A stretch of DNA of 61,023 bases from an uncultured Clostridia bacterium. GTDB taxonomy: Bacteria; Bacillota; Clostridia; Oscillospirales; Oscillospiraceae. The position numbers and the translations under genes are program-made. The stretch is taken from assembly GCA_945877365.1 (NCBI GenBank), contig CAMCRV010000012.1:1-61023 (forward strand), written 5' to 3'. Under the pieces are notes generated by a model. The model had not been told where the DNA came from. It saw nothing but the letters and a program-made list of their open reading frames with translations, and did not search any database. Below, in pieces: positions 1-8,100 of the stretch (positions are counted from its first letter, which is position 1; every line of letters begins with the position of its first letter).

Positions 1-348
1 GGGGCCGTACTGGTTTCGACGGGGGTAGTGAGGCTGGAATAGCGGGCCGTGGCGCCTGACCACGATAAAACGGGTAACTTTTAAAATTAACTGACAACAA
101 GACTGTTGCTCTGGCTGCCTAATTAGGCGCCCATCCGCCCCGGAAGGTCCACGAGCCGGGCTCGGGTGTGATTTGAGTGGAGACCGTGCGTACGCTAAGC
201 TTTGCGCGTACCATGCATCATGAAGCTACTGATTTCCGTAGGGTGTTTGTTCCCGCCGGAATGAGGGAATGTAAATAACAAACTGCGCCCGGAGAAGTTC
301 TTTCCAAGTTGCTTTCGGACAGGGGTTCGATTCCCCTCGGCTCCACCA
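1..348 (+). ncRNA. ssrA: tmRNA (transfer-messenger RNA)
   Basis: One-piece tmRNA that rescues stalled ribosomes and tags the nascent chain for proteolysis. The 5' GGGGCCG pairs with CGGCTCC at 338-344, followed by ACCA, so both ends are visible. The T-arm GGTTCGATTCC lies at 324-334. The tag reading frame ends at 93-122 as D-N-K-T-V-A-L-A-A then TAA; the resume codon is not certain. The last 26 bases are also the left copy of the prophage att repeat, so the 3' end is phage-supplied but functionally identical to the host sequence. Confidence 0.96.
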
Positions 349-361
349 CTCAAAACCGCCT
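323..361 (+). repeat. attL core of prophage 1 (39-bp direct repeat, left copy)
   Basis: Starts GGGTTCGATTCCCC and ends AAAACCGCCT; it covers the ssrA T-arm, acceptor stem, CCA and the first arm of the terminator. It is identical over 39 bp to 43148-43186. Integration at the 3' end of ssrA is a classic tyrosine-integrase target. Confidence 0.93.
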
Positions 362-386
362 GGTATTCGAAAAAACGGGCGGTTTT
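352..386 (+). terminator. ssrA terminator rebuilt by prophage DNA
   Basis: AAAACCGCC (352-360) pairs with GGCGGTTTT (378-386), followed by T-rich sequence. The first arm belongs to the att repeat and the second arm is phage-specific, so insertion preserves a terminator for ssrA. Its stem (9 bp, 17-nt loop) is weaker than the 15-bp version at the right end. Confidence 0.75.
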
Positions 387-449
387 TCTGTTTTTCCTTC
401 ACTTTTTATTTCTATATGTTGAATAGCATTATCTCACAGGAAACACTTT

Positions 450-489
450 TTGCTAACAATGACACAATTTTGCTAACGGAATTGCTAAC
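450..489 (+). repeat. Arm-type integrase sites, left end (three TTGCTAAC copies)
   Basis: TTGCTAAC occurs at 450-457, 470-477 and 482-489, all in the same orientation; the last two are 12 bp apart. The same octamer recurs twice with 12-bp spacing at 43079-43098 at the other prophage end. Short direct repeats flanking the core on both sides fit arm-type binding sites of a lambda-type integrase. Confidence 0.65.
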
Positions 490-497
490 AAAAAACA

Positions 498-522
498 GGG
501 CTGGTCATCATTTGACCAGCCC
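498..522 (-). terminator. Late-operon terminator
   Basis: GGGCTGGTCA (498-507) and TGACCAGCCC (513-522) form a 10-bp stem with a 5-nt loop. On the minus strand it follows the holin stop and is followed by TGTTTTTTG, so it ends the late operon before it runs into ssrA. Confidence 0.85.
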
Positions 523-528
523 ATTTCT

Positions 529-987
529 TTATTCGTTTTGCTTCTCTCCAATGGCCTCCACAGCCTTCGCCCCGGCTTCCAGCAGCTTCACCAGCCACCC
601 GGGCACCGCCGCGCCCATCTTCACGGCATTCTCCAAAATGCTGCCCAGCTCGGTGATGATGTACCACGCCAGCACCAGCGGCAGGATCACACCCGGCCAC
701 TGAATTGTCACCGCAGGAATGTTTTCGCAGATAATCAACATAATAATGTCCGCCATGCCGGATACAGCCACCACAAGGATCATACCGCCCTTGTGCCACA
801 GCCCCTGCCTGGCTACCGCGCTGCTCCACTTGCCCTCCTTGCAGGCCGCCATGGTGCCGGAGATGTAGTCCATGGCCATGGCAGCCACCCACGCCACCAT
901 CATAATGCCCTTCCAGCCCAGCAGCTCCCCCAGCGCGGTGAAGAACACCACCAACGCCGCCTTCCATGCCAACATTGTTTCCTTCAT
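529..987 (-). CDS. Phage holin (holin_4 / Cph1-type family)
   Basis: Small membrane protein expected to permeabilise the cytoplasmic membrane and release the endolysin. The start at MKETMLAWKAALVVFF is chosen because AAGGAGG lies 8-9 bases upstream; a longer upstream frame lacks a site. Hydrophobic segments lie near residues 8-24, 27-45, 70-90 and 98-115, ending in a charged lysine/glutamate tail, as in family PF05105. It is the last gene of the late operon, directly before a terminator. A near-identical copy is at 55633-56091 in the second prophage. Confidence 0.9.
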   Translation of the reverse strand: MKETMLAWKAALVVFFTALGELLGWKGIMMVAWVAAMAMDYISGTMAACKEGKWSSAVARQGLWHKGGMILVVAVSGMADIIMLIICENIPAVTIQWPGVILPLVLAWYIITELGSILENAVKMGAAVPGWLVKLLEAGAKAVEAIGEKQNE

Positions 988-1007
988 TTGTGATTCCTCC
1001 TTCTTAC

Positions 1008-1277
1008 TTAGAGGCCTACGGGGATAGCCTTGTTCTCCCACTTTTTGTAGGCATCGAAATACAGTTCCTTCTTGTCCCCGTTGTAGGTAAGCTCATAGTA
1101 CATACCATCAAACAGGGTTGTGGAGAGAAGAGCCTTGCTGTTCTGCAGTGTCTTGCACATCCAGACAATGAAAACATCATCCTCGGTGATCTGCTTGCCG
1201 TCAGTCTTGTCGATATGCTCGTTGGCATACTTGACCACTTCCCGTCTGCACAGGGAAACAAATTCCTTTTCGTTCAT
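1008..1277 (-). CDS. DUF6275-like small phage protein
   Basis: 89-residue soluble protein (begins MNEKEFVSLC) in the lysis cassette, between the Tad2-like gene and the holin, with a GGAGG ribosome site. It resembles the DUF6275 family of clostridial phage proteins, with a conserved stretch around LQNSKALLSTTLFDGMYYE. The function is unknown. There is no counterpart in the second prophage, whose lysis cassette goes directly from the Tad2-like gene to the holin. Confidence 0.75.
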   Translation of the reverse strand: MNEKEFVSLCRREVVKYANEHIDKTDGKQITEDDVFIVWMCKTLQNSKALLSTTLFDGMYYELTYNGDKKELYFDAYKKWENKAIPVGL

Positions 1278-1282
1278 CGCTG

Positions 1283-1507
1283 TCTCCTCCTTTACTCCAC
1301 GATCATCCAGTCATCAGCCAGCATATCCGCCTGAGAAGCCAGCCAGCCAACCTGTCTGCCGCGTGTGCCAACAAACACCAGAGCCTGACTGTCAATGTCA
1401 AGGTGCTGCACAGGCCGAACCGGAATGTCGCCGGGAGCAGTATAGGAAAAATCGTGTCCCAGCTCGACATATTGATTCTTCCCATTCCAGCCTGCCCGGG
1501 CAATCTT
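1283..1507. repeat. Long direct repeat shared by the two lysis cassettes (left copy)
   Basis: These 225 bp match 56097-56321 with one mismatch seen by eye (A/T at 1317). Another near-identical tract is 1892-2083 against 56692-56883, inside the endolysin genes. The copies are in the same orientation about 54.8 kb apart and would support homologous recombination deleting everything between. Confidence 0.9.
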
Positions 1508-1744
1508 TTTGCCAATCTTGGCGGCCTCGATAGCCAGACCGAAGTTCATGCCGGAAGTCTCCCGGTAGGCTGCCTCAAACACATCCTTGGGAGACCAGCT
1601 TTCATATCCGTCAGGATACACGACTTTGTACCCATCCTCAGTGTGGACACCACAGGGAACAATGTTTGCCTTAACAAACACTTCTCCGTCCACTCTGTAT
1701 GCAGGCTCCGCCTGAATGATCTTGGTTCCAATGTACTGTTTCAT
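1292..1744 (-). CDS. Tad2-like (DUF2829) domain protein with N-terminal extension
   Basis: 150 residues. The C-terminal part (about 65-150) has the DUF2829 pattern: MNFGLAIEAAK, an ARAGWNGKN loop and a closing GWLASQADMLADDWMI. DUF2829 is the family of Tad2, a phage protein that sequesters the Thoeris signalling nucleotide. The N-terminal 60 residues (IGTKIIQAEP, then DGYKVVYPDGYESWSPKDVF) are an added domain seen in other phage proteins. ATG at 1744 follows GGAGG. It lies between endolysin and DUF6275 genes. Anti-Thoeris activity is inferred from the family only; a paralogue is at 56106-56543. Confidence 0.8.
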   Translation of the reverse strand: MKQYIGTKIIQAEPAYRVDGEVFVKANIVPCGVHTEDGYKVVYPDGYESWSPKDVFEAAYRETSGMNFGLAIEAAKIGKKIARAGWNGKNQYVELGHDFSYTAPGDIPVRPVQHLDIDSQALVFVGTRGRQVGWLASQADMLADDWMIVE

Positions 1745-1773
1745 AAATAATCCTCCTAAGTGAAATTGATCGC

Positions 1774-2436
1774 TTACCCATATGTAAACCGGTTGACAAA
1801 CCCCCGGTTCCACACGCCCACATGGATGCCCCAACTGTACACGCCGATTTCGCCATCGGTGATATGCCGGTTTACAACGGCCAGCAGCTTGTCCTTGTCC
1901 CGGCAGTGCAGATCCAGTGCGTTTCCGGTCATGTGCAGGCTTGCATATGCGCCGCCGACTTCGGAGTTGTGGATGCTGCACCGGTACCCGGAGCCTCCAG
2001 CCTGTGCGATTTGGATTGGTTCCCCGTAGTCATCCCGAATAAGCTGGAACATCTCCACCATCTGCTTGCTGATGATGGATTCTTTGCAGCATCCAGTCCC
2101 CTGACAGTGGATTTCATGCGCCCACAGATTTTTGGACAGCTTCACATCCACCCCCCTGGGAATGTGATAGCAGCCATCGGGCTGCAAGTATTGTTCCGCG
2201 TCAGCATATGCAGTTGCTGACATTTTGTCAGCAACTGCCTCCGGCATACCATAGGCCACAGCGTGGCGCAGTGCCTTATCCGTTTCATCCCCTGCCAGCC
2301 CGTCCACCACGATGCCGCCGAAGGCCTCCTGAAACCGCTCCACAGCCGCCTTGGTCTGCTGCCCATAGATACCGTCTATGTTCCCGGAGTAATAACCCAG
2401 ATACGCCAGCAGGTTTTGTCGCTGCTTTGTGGTCAC
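1774..2436 (-). CDS. Endolysin: peptidoglycan-binding domain plus M15 peptidase
   Basis: Cell-wall hydrolase for lysis. Residues 1-60 form a PG_binding_1 domain (LGYYSGNIDGIYGQQTKAAVERFQ). Residues 95-215 form a peptidase M15 (D-Ala-D-Ala carboxypeptidase/VanY-like) domain with the zinc ligands H168 and D175 in SLHMTGNALDLHC and H205 in WGIHVG. There is no signal peptide, so release depends on the holin. Its start overlaps the stop of the 60-residue gene upstream by 4 bp (ATGA), indicating translational coupling. A close paralogue is at 56574-57239. Confidence 0.93.
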   Translation of the reverse strand: MTTKQRQNLLAYLGYYSGNIDGIYGQQTKAAVERFQEAFGGIVVDGLAGDETDKALRHAVAYGMPEAVADKMSATAYADAEQYLQPDGCYHIPRGVDVKLSKNLWAHEIHCQGTGCCKESIISKQMVEMFQLIRDDYGEPIQIAQAGGSGYRCSIHNSEVGGAYASLHMTGNALDLHCRDKDKLLAVVNRHITDGEIGVYSWGIHVGVWNRGFVNRFTYG

Positions 2437-2615
2437 TGGATCACCACCCCGTATTTCGCCAGAATGGTTTTGATGTCATCCGTCAGCACCTTTTTCAGCT
2501 GTCCGGGCGGGAGCTGCTCCATAGCGGCGGCGATGGTGCGCATATCCTGTTCGCCGTCCTCCGCCGCCCGGATTTCCACCAACCGTTTCTTTGCACCGTT
2601 ACTCCACTTCTTCAT
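2433..2615 (-). CDS. Small conserved phage protein before endolysin
   Basis: 60 residues, helical and charged (begins MKKWSNGAKKRLVEI; ends AKYGVVIQ). It is translationally coupled: the start overlaps the preceding 40-residue gene and the stop overlaps the endolysin start. A homologue with the same C-terminal pattern (GQLKKVLT...ILAKYGV) is at 58068-58247. Function unknown. Confidence 0.75.
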   Translation of the reverse strand: MKKWSNGAKKRLVEIRAAEDGEQDMRTIAAAMEQLPPGQLKKVLTDDIKTILAKYGVVIQ

Positions 2616-2721
2616 CGGGCTTTACCTCCAACATTTCCAGGGCGGACTGCATATCCTGACCCTCTGCCTGCATCTGGGCAATTTTGTCCAGAATCCGCTG
2701 CTTGCGCTCCTCGATGGTCAT
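2599..2721 (-). CDS. 40-residue coiled-coil-like phage protein
   Basis: A very short gene in the unbroken chain of overlapping late genes: ATG at 2721 overlaps the TGA of the 99-residue gene (ATGA), and its TAA lies inside the next gene's start. The product, starting MTIEERKQRILDKIAQMQ, is glutamate/lysine/glutamine-rich and probably one helix. Overlap at both ends supports it being real. Function unknown. Confidence 0.6.
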   Translation of the reverse strand: MTIEERKQRILDKIAQMQAEGQDMQSALEMLEVKPDEEVE

Positions 2722-3017
2722 ACGCTCACCCCCAGTGCCGCCTCAATCTCGGACAGGGCGGCATCATAGGCGGCAAGCTGCTGCCGATCGTACTCCCTCT
2801 GAGCATCGTCCAGATCCTGCCAGTCCTTCCATGGGAATATCATTTCACCGAGGTATACCGTTCCGTCAGGAGCTATCCACGACTGACCTTCCGGGATATA
2901 GCAATAACCGTTGATATATTCTGCACATTTTCCGTCGAAAAAGTCGGTTTCCACTGCTGACATTGTTCCATCATCGGAAGCGTGGCACTTGAAATCTTTG
3001 CAAATATAAATTTTCAT
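2718..3017 (-). CDS. Conserved small tail-fibre-associated protein
   Basis: 99 residues. The first half has a beta-rich pattern with aromatic/glycine motifs (YINGYCYIPEGQSW, APDGTVYLGEMIFPW); the C-terminal 40 residues are an acidic helix. It immediately follows the receptor-binding protein gene, a usual place for fibre assembly factors or fibre-associated proteins. A homologue at 58240-58554 occupies the same position after a tail-fibre remnant. Function unknown. Confidence 0.75.
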   Translation of the reverse strand: MKIYICKDFKCHASDDGTMSAVETDFFDGKCAEYINGYCYIPEGQSWIAPDGTVYLGEMIFPWKDWQDLDDAQREYDRQQLAAYDAALSEIEAALGVSV

Positions 3018-3032
3018 GTTTCACTCCCCCCA

Positions 3033-4031
3033 TCATTCAAGCCAGCATTTTAAAACTGTGATATCCCTACTACCACCATTATTTAACCAAGTAGAAAGCG
3101 CAATGTATACGGACTTATTAATACTACTTATATCAAGAAACATTTGGCTTGCATTAGTTACAGAACCCATATCTTTAGCTGCAATAGTATTAGATGCAAG
3201 CGTATTTCTTCCACTTCCTGTTACAGATAGACTGAACCCACCAAGACTAGTGGATTCGCTATAAATCCATATCTTAGTATACGGAGTTAGGTCTACTGTT
3301 TTCTGAGTTCCAGCTATACAACATCCACTACCACTTTTAGATAGCTGCAACCTTATATCCGAACCAATTATCGGAGCGGTTTTTGGATAAGATGCATAGT
3401 TATATCCGTTATCGCTCCATCCGCCAGTTAGCTCCGTATACTGGTTCCCATCTTTAAACAGCCATCTTTTTGTAATGTCTACAGTTTCAATCTGCGATGT
3501 TCCTGTGATTGTTACAGTTTCTGTGATTGTTACGATCCCTTCTCCAGATGCTTCTACAACCCAAGTACCCACATTAGGAACCTTACACGCCCATGTGCCG
3601 CTGGTGTTCGGGGCAGTCAGCGTAGTTTTCCCATCCGTGACCGTACAGGTAGACCCGGCAGGATAGGTGACATTGATGGTTGCCGAAAAAAAGGTGATGG
3701 ATGTGGCATAGTCTGCAACGATCTCCACCGTCTTGCTGGCAGTCTGTTCACCGTCCGTGATGGACAGCGTCCATGTGCCTGTTTCCAGCCCACGGAATAT
3801 AACAATCCCATCAACCCCAGCCACCCGGGTCATCGTCTTGCCGTCCCTGGATACGGTGACGGTGGTGCCAGCCGGGGCGGTGACGGTTAGGGCTGCGCCC
3901 TTTCCACCCAAATTAGAAATTGCCGTCTGGAAACCTTCCGGAAACAACAGACTTTCCTCTGTTTCTCCGGCCGCCCGGATGGCATCGGCAATGCCTGTCA
4001 GGCTGCTCTCCTCTACAGATCTGAATGCCAT
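3033..4031 (-). CDS. Putative receptor-binding / tail fibre tip protein
   Basis: 332 residues. The N-terminus ([19 protein letters not shown]...LLFPEGF) matches the start of many gut-phage tail proteins. Residues about 45-190 are two PEGA/Ig-like beta repeats (threonine/valine-rich). The C-terminal 140 residues form a beta-rich tip ending in CWLE. Its start overlaps the stop of the collagen-like fibre gene. The DNA of the C-terminal part (about 3040-3480) falls to roughly 32-38% GC, against about 60-70% in the adjacent part, which suggests a swapped receptor-binding module. Confidence 0.75.
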   Translation of the reverse strand: MAFRSVEESSLTGIADAIRAAGETEESLLFPEGFQTAISNLGGKGAALTVTAPAGTTVTVSRDGKTMTRVAGVDGIVIFRGLETGTWTLSITDGEQTASKTVEIVADYATSITFFSATINVTYPAGSTCTVTDGKTTLTAPNTSGTWACKVPNVGTWVVEASGEGIVTITETVTITGTSQIETVDITKRWLFKDGNQYTELTGGWSDNGYNYASYPKTAPIIGSDIRLQLSKSGSGCCIAGTQKTVDLTPYTKIWIYSESTSLGGFSLSVTGSGRNTLASNTIAAKDMGSVTNASQMFLDISSINKSVYIALSTWLNNGGSRDITVLKCWLE

Positions 4032-5107
4032 CAGAAACTCACTCCTTCCGCCGCGGGAAGCGCGGTCAGAACTGCATTTACCAGTTCCTGCTTGTCTTCT
4101 TCCGTAAAGTAATCAACGGTTTTCACGGGTGTGTACCCAGCAGGGCCAGTCTCCCCCTGCGGGCCTTGCTCACCCTGCGGACCTTGTTCTCCGGGATCTC
4201 CCTTGGGACCTTGGATACCCTGCTCACCCTGAGGCCCCTGCGGGCCAATTTCTCCCTGAATGCCTTGTATTCCCTGAATGCCTTGAGGCCCCTGCTGTCC
4301 CGGGTCTCCCTTCTCGCCTTTTTCTCCCTTTTCACCGGGATCTCCCTTCGCTCCCTGAGGTCCAGTCAAAGCCGCAAGCTGCTCCTCCGTGAAATCATCA
4401 TAGGTGAATGGCTTACCCTGTTGCCCCTGGGGGCCAGTCTCGCCCTGCACTCCCTGCGGTCCTGTCAGTGCAATAAGCTGTTCCGGGGTGAAATCGTCGT
4501 AGGTAAATGGTTTCCCCTGCTCACCCTGCGGCCCCTGCGGGCCTGTTTCGCCTCTCAGGGATTCCCTCTGGGCATCTGTCAATTCCTCAAAGGATACAGT
4601 ACCATCTGCACCTTTTGGACCAACCGGACCGGAAGGGCCAATAAAGGCACCACTTGCCAGTCCTTCTTCGATTTCCTGCTTTATGGAAAGTGTTTCCGAT
4701 ATCAGGCTGGTAAGGGTTGTTACCTCGTCCTCAGATATAACCGGGTTTCCATCCTGGAACACAGTCTTGTCCACAAAAATCAGGAAACTGGCACTTGTCA
4801 GCAGCTTATTGTCTGCGCCGTACAGTTTGATCTCCGTAACCATCTTTCCGGGGCAGGAGCAGGTCTGCTGGGTAAATTCATAGAGGATTACGCCATCCAC
4901 AATCTGACACGGATTGTAGAGAATCTTTCCATCCGCCTTCACAGCAGAAAATACGGCGTAGCAGTCTTCCGTAATCTCATACGGATATCCGCAGTCAGAA
5001 AGAGAAATCCGAAGTATCCGCCCGGTGTCATCCTGCTTGCACCGGAGGCAAACGGGAGAATTGCTCTGGCTGATATCAATGGAAATGTTTGCGCAGCTGT
5101 CAATCAC
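4031..5107 (-). CDS. Tail fibre: BppU-like N-domain plus collagen-like repeats
   Basis: About 358 residues. Residues 1-140 resemble the BppU N-terminal domain of Firmicute phage baseplate/fibre proteins. Residues about 165-330 are Gly-X-Y collagen-like repeats ([10 protein letters not shown] type), interrupted by two copies of a [19 protein letters not shown] module, and would form a trimeric triple helix. The start is set at GTG 5107, 8 bases after GGGG; a GTG at 5116 is possible but too close to that site. It is likely a virion fibre stalk carrying the tip protein encoded next. Confidence 0.8.
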   Translation of the reverse strand: MIDSCANISIDISQSNSPVCLRCKQDDTGRILRISLSDCGYPYEITEDCYAVFSAVKADGKILYNPCQIVDGVILYEFTQQTCSCPGKMVTEIKLYGADNKLLTSASFLIFVDKTVFQDGNPVISEDEVTTLTSLISETLSIKQEIEEGLASGAFIGPSGPVGPKGADGTVSFEELTDAQRESLRGETGPQGPQGEQGKPFTYDDFTPEQLIALTGPQGVQGETGPQGQQGKPFTYDDFTEEQLAALTGPQGAKGDPGEKGEKGEKGDPGQQGPQGIQGIQGIQGEIGPQGPQGEQGIQGPKGDPGEQGPQGEQGPQGETGPAGYTPVKTVDYFTEEDKQELVNAVLTALPAAEGVSF

Positions 5108-5142
5108 ATTCTTCACCCCTTTTTCTTTTCATCATAGCAAAA

Positions 5143-5172
5143 GCGGCACCGGGATTCTAAACCCAGTGCCGC
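5143..5172 (-). terminator. Terminator after the giant polyvalent gene
   Basis: On the minus strand GCGGCACTGGG pairs with CCCGGTGCCGC and is followed by TTTTGC. It lies just after the stop at 5182 and before the fibre gene, so it may separate expression of the giant gene from fibre and lysis genes, or act as an attenuator. Confidence 0.75.
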
Positions 5173-5181
5173 CCTTTTCAC

Positions 5182-8100
5182 TTAATGCCAGGGTGCATCC
5201 TTCTTCAGCTCATTTGCAGAATAGCCGAACATCTTGTAGATAGCATCCTTCTGAGATCTGGTAAGATTCTGTTTGTGAATGTAAGCCAGAACCTTTTTCT
5301 TCTTGCTGCCGGGAATGGCCTTACCCTTTTTGTCCACATCTGCCGTGGCATTTTTGCCGAAGGCAAGGATATCAAAACAAATTCCGGGTTCGATTCCGTT
5401 GGGCTTGCAGTATTCCAGATACTTCTGGACAGATGCTTCAGAGAACAGCTGTTCATCAGCATATTCGGGATACGCCTTCCGGAACGCCATAACAGATACC
5501 TTCTGTTCCGCCTCCTCGGCAGTAAAGCCGGCATCCCGTATCAGGGCATTCTGTGCCTCCAGCTCTGTCAGATAGCCGTCCTGGAAGCTGTACTTGATTT
5601 CCAGTTTCGGATCTTGCTCATAGGTGCGAACCAGGTAGCTGGGCACCATCTTTCCAACGGTGTTGTTCCATGCGGTCACAATTTCCCGTGTAGCAGCAGC
5701 CATAGGAAGGCCGGTCATTCCGGAAACAGCCTGCAGCAGCTTATAGGCACCTCCATACCAGGTGTATCTGTTGTTCTCGTCACCGGTGATCTTCTTATAG
5801 ATGATCTCCGTTCCCTTTACCAGGCTGTCATACCACTGCATGAGAACAGAGGTAGGGGAATTACCATAGGTGTCAACGCCTACAGCACGCAGAAGCTCCT
5901 TGGAAAGTTCATACACATCGCTGATGATGGGCAGTTTGTTGAAGGGCGCCAGCTCGTCAATGACATTCCCGATAAATGCCTCCTGCCACTTGTCAGCGTA
6001 CTTTTCGTACTTGTCATCATCCCGCAGTCCGTCTGCAACTGCCTGAACAGCTGCCAGAATCACGGCACTGACCGTATACACATAGGCAGTTCTTCCAATG
6101 TTTCTCCAATTCTTTTCCCATGCCTGCCTCGGCGTGAAGTCCTTCCTTTGCAGATCCATGCGGTACTTGTCAAAGGCATCCGCAAGCATACTGGCAGTAG
6201 TGGTGGGCTCGGACATGAAGGAGCCTGTTGCTCTGGCGAAGAAACCCTTGCTCCTGAGGAACTCATTTTTTGTCAGAACGCTGTCCACAACCTGTGTTTT
6301 GTAGATAACCTCCTCAAACAGAGAAGTAACCGCCTCATAGAAGGCTTCACTTCCCGGCTGGATTCCGTGCTTTCTGCTCACTTCCTCCTTGCAGGCACTC
6401 CAAATAGCCGCCCAGGTCAGTTGGTCAGCCTTTTCCGCTCCAAACATACCAACATTTCCAAGCTTGTCCCGGAAAGTCTCATTATGCTTGATGATATCCG
6501 TCAGACCCCGGGAAATATTGGTGTCGTAGAATCCCAGATCCTTCCATGCGGCAATGCCGCTGTATTTCTGCATCTGCTGAATATTGCGCTGGATGGCAGC
6601 AGGAGACAGCTTCATGCCCCGGATAATGGAGCCGTAGTCAATCAGCATGGCAGCACGGGTGATGGCAAGAGGCTGCTGCACTACAACCCGAAGATTGTAG
6701 GCAACCTGTGCCATGTTGTAGTGGCGAAGAGAATTGAGACCGGTGGTGTCGCTGCTGATACCCTGGGTTTCCGTTCCGTTGAAGGCCTTCAGAACGCCAA
6801 CGATGAAGTTCTCCGCATACCCACGCTTTCCGCTGCCCGGCCGGGTTTCCTCCGGAACGCCGAACACCCGGTCAAGCTGATCTCTGACGCTGTCCTTCAC
6901 CTCGTGGATAATCCGATCCTCCCCGTCCACATTGGTGACAACATCCTCCTTCTGCTGATAGTTGAACCATTTCAGGGCATCCAGCACCGGCAGAGCCATG
7001 GCATTGTACTGCGCCATGCCTGCCATGTGGTTGCTGAACACATCGAAGATGGAATAGACCACAAGGCGGTTGTTGGCCTTCTCCTGCAGTTTTTTGGTAA
7101 AGCCCATGTTCAGAAGGGCGTACAGGCTTGCCGCGCTGGGATTCTCGTCTGCGTTTACATCCAGATGACGGCCATCGGAGTTGATTGGGAAATAGTGCTC
7201 CTCTCCGAACTGCGCTTCTCCGAACCGCTTCATGCTGACGAAGTTGCCCCATTCGCCGCCCTTGCGCTGCATGAATTCCTGAAGCGCATCGGCAACCGCA
7301 ATCTGTCTGGGCGTCAGCTCCCCGATAATCCGGTTGGCATCCTCCAGGGAGATGATGTGCCCGGTGTCGGAGATCTTCTTTCCATCAACAGTGAAGGTGG
7401 CAGCCCGGATACCCTGTCCAAAGATATGTCCCCTTGCCTGATCCCGTTTCAGAAGCTCATACAATGACATGATCTGGGTAACCTTCATCCGAACGGTTTC
7501 CTCTCCGATTGTCACCGTTTTGACTTCCTTTTCCCAATCCCGTACTTCCTTCTCCGTGTATGCCTTCCCGGAAAACTCTACAATCTCCCTTGTGTTGAAA
7601 GCCAGTTTAGCCTGGCCTCTGCGAAGGCCGTCCCAGATTGCCTTTCCCCCTTTTCCGAACCGCTCAAAAGCATAGGCAGGCCGGATCTGCTGCCAGAACA
7701 CGAAGTGATTGACAGTCTCCCCGGCTTTTCCTCTGCTCTTTGCGTCCCGGTGCTGGTTCAGCTCCCGGATGGTGGCGTCACCGGCATCATATACATGGCT
7801 GTATACGGCGTTGGCATGGAACCGGTTGAAATTCTGAATGTGCTTTTTCAGAACGGTGACGATTCCGGAAAGCTCCTTCAGCTCCTGCGCAGTCATCTGA
7901 TTGATAACAAACTGCCCATTGCCATGGCTTACAATGTCATTCGCCGTTTTGATGAAGCCTTCCAGCCGCTCCATGAAATCCGGGGGAAGGTCGTTGTATC
8001 CGGAATACAGCCCGGTTTCGGAAATGTTCCCCTTCAGGCAGCTTTCCAGCGCGTTCAGCCGTTTCAGGAATGCTTCATCGGCCTTTGTCGCCTCGCCGCC

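Noticed and set aside
4128-4560. Dense short repeats resembling a CRISPR array
   Set aside because: Repeats are in codon phase and encode Gly-X-Y collagen repeats; there are no fixed-length repeats and spacers.
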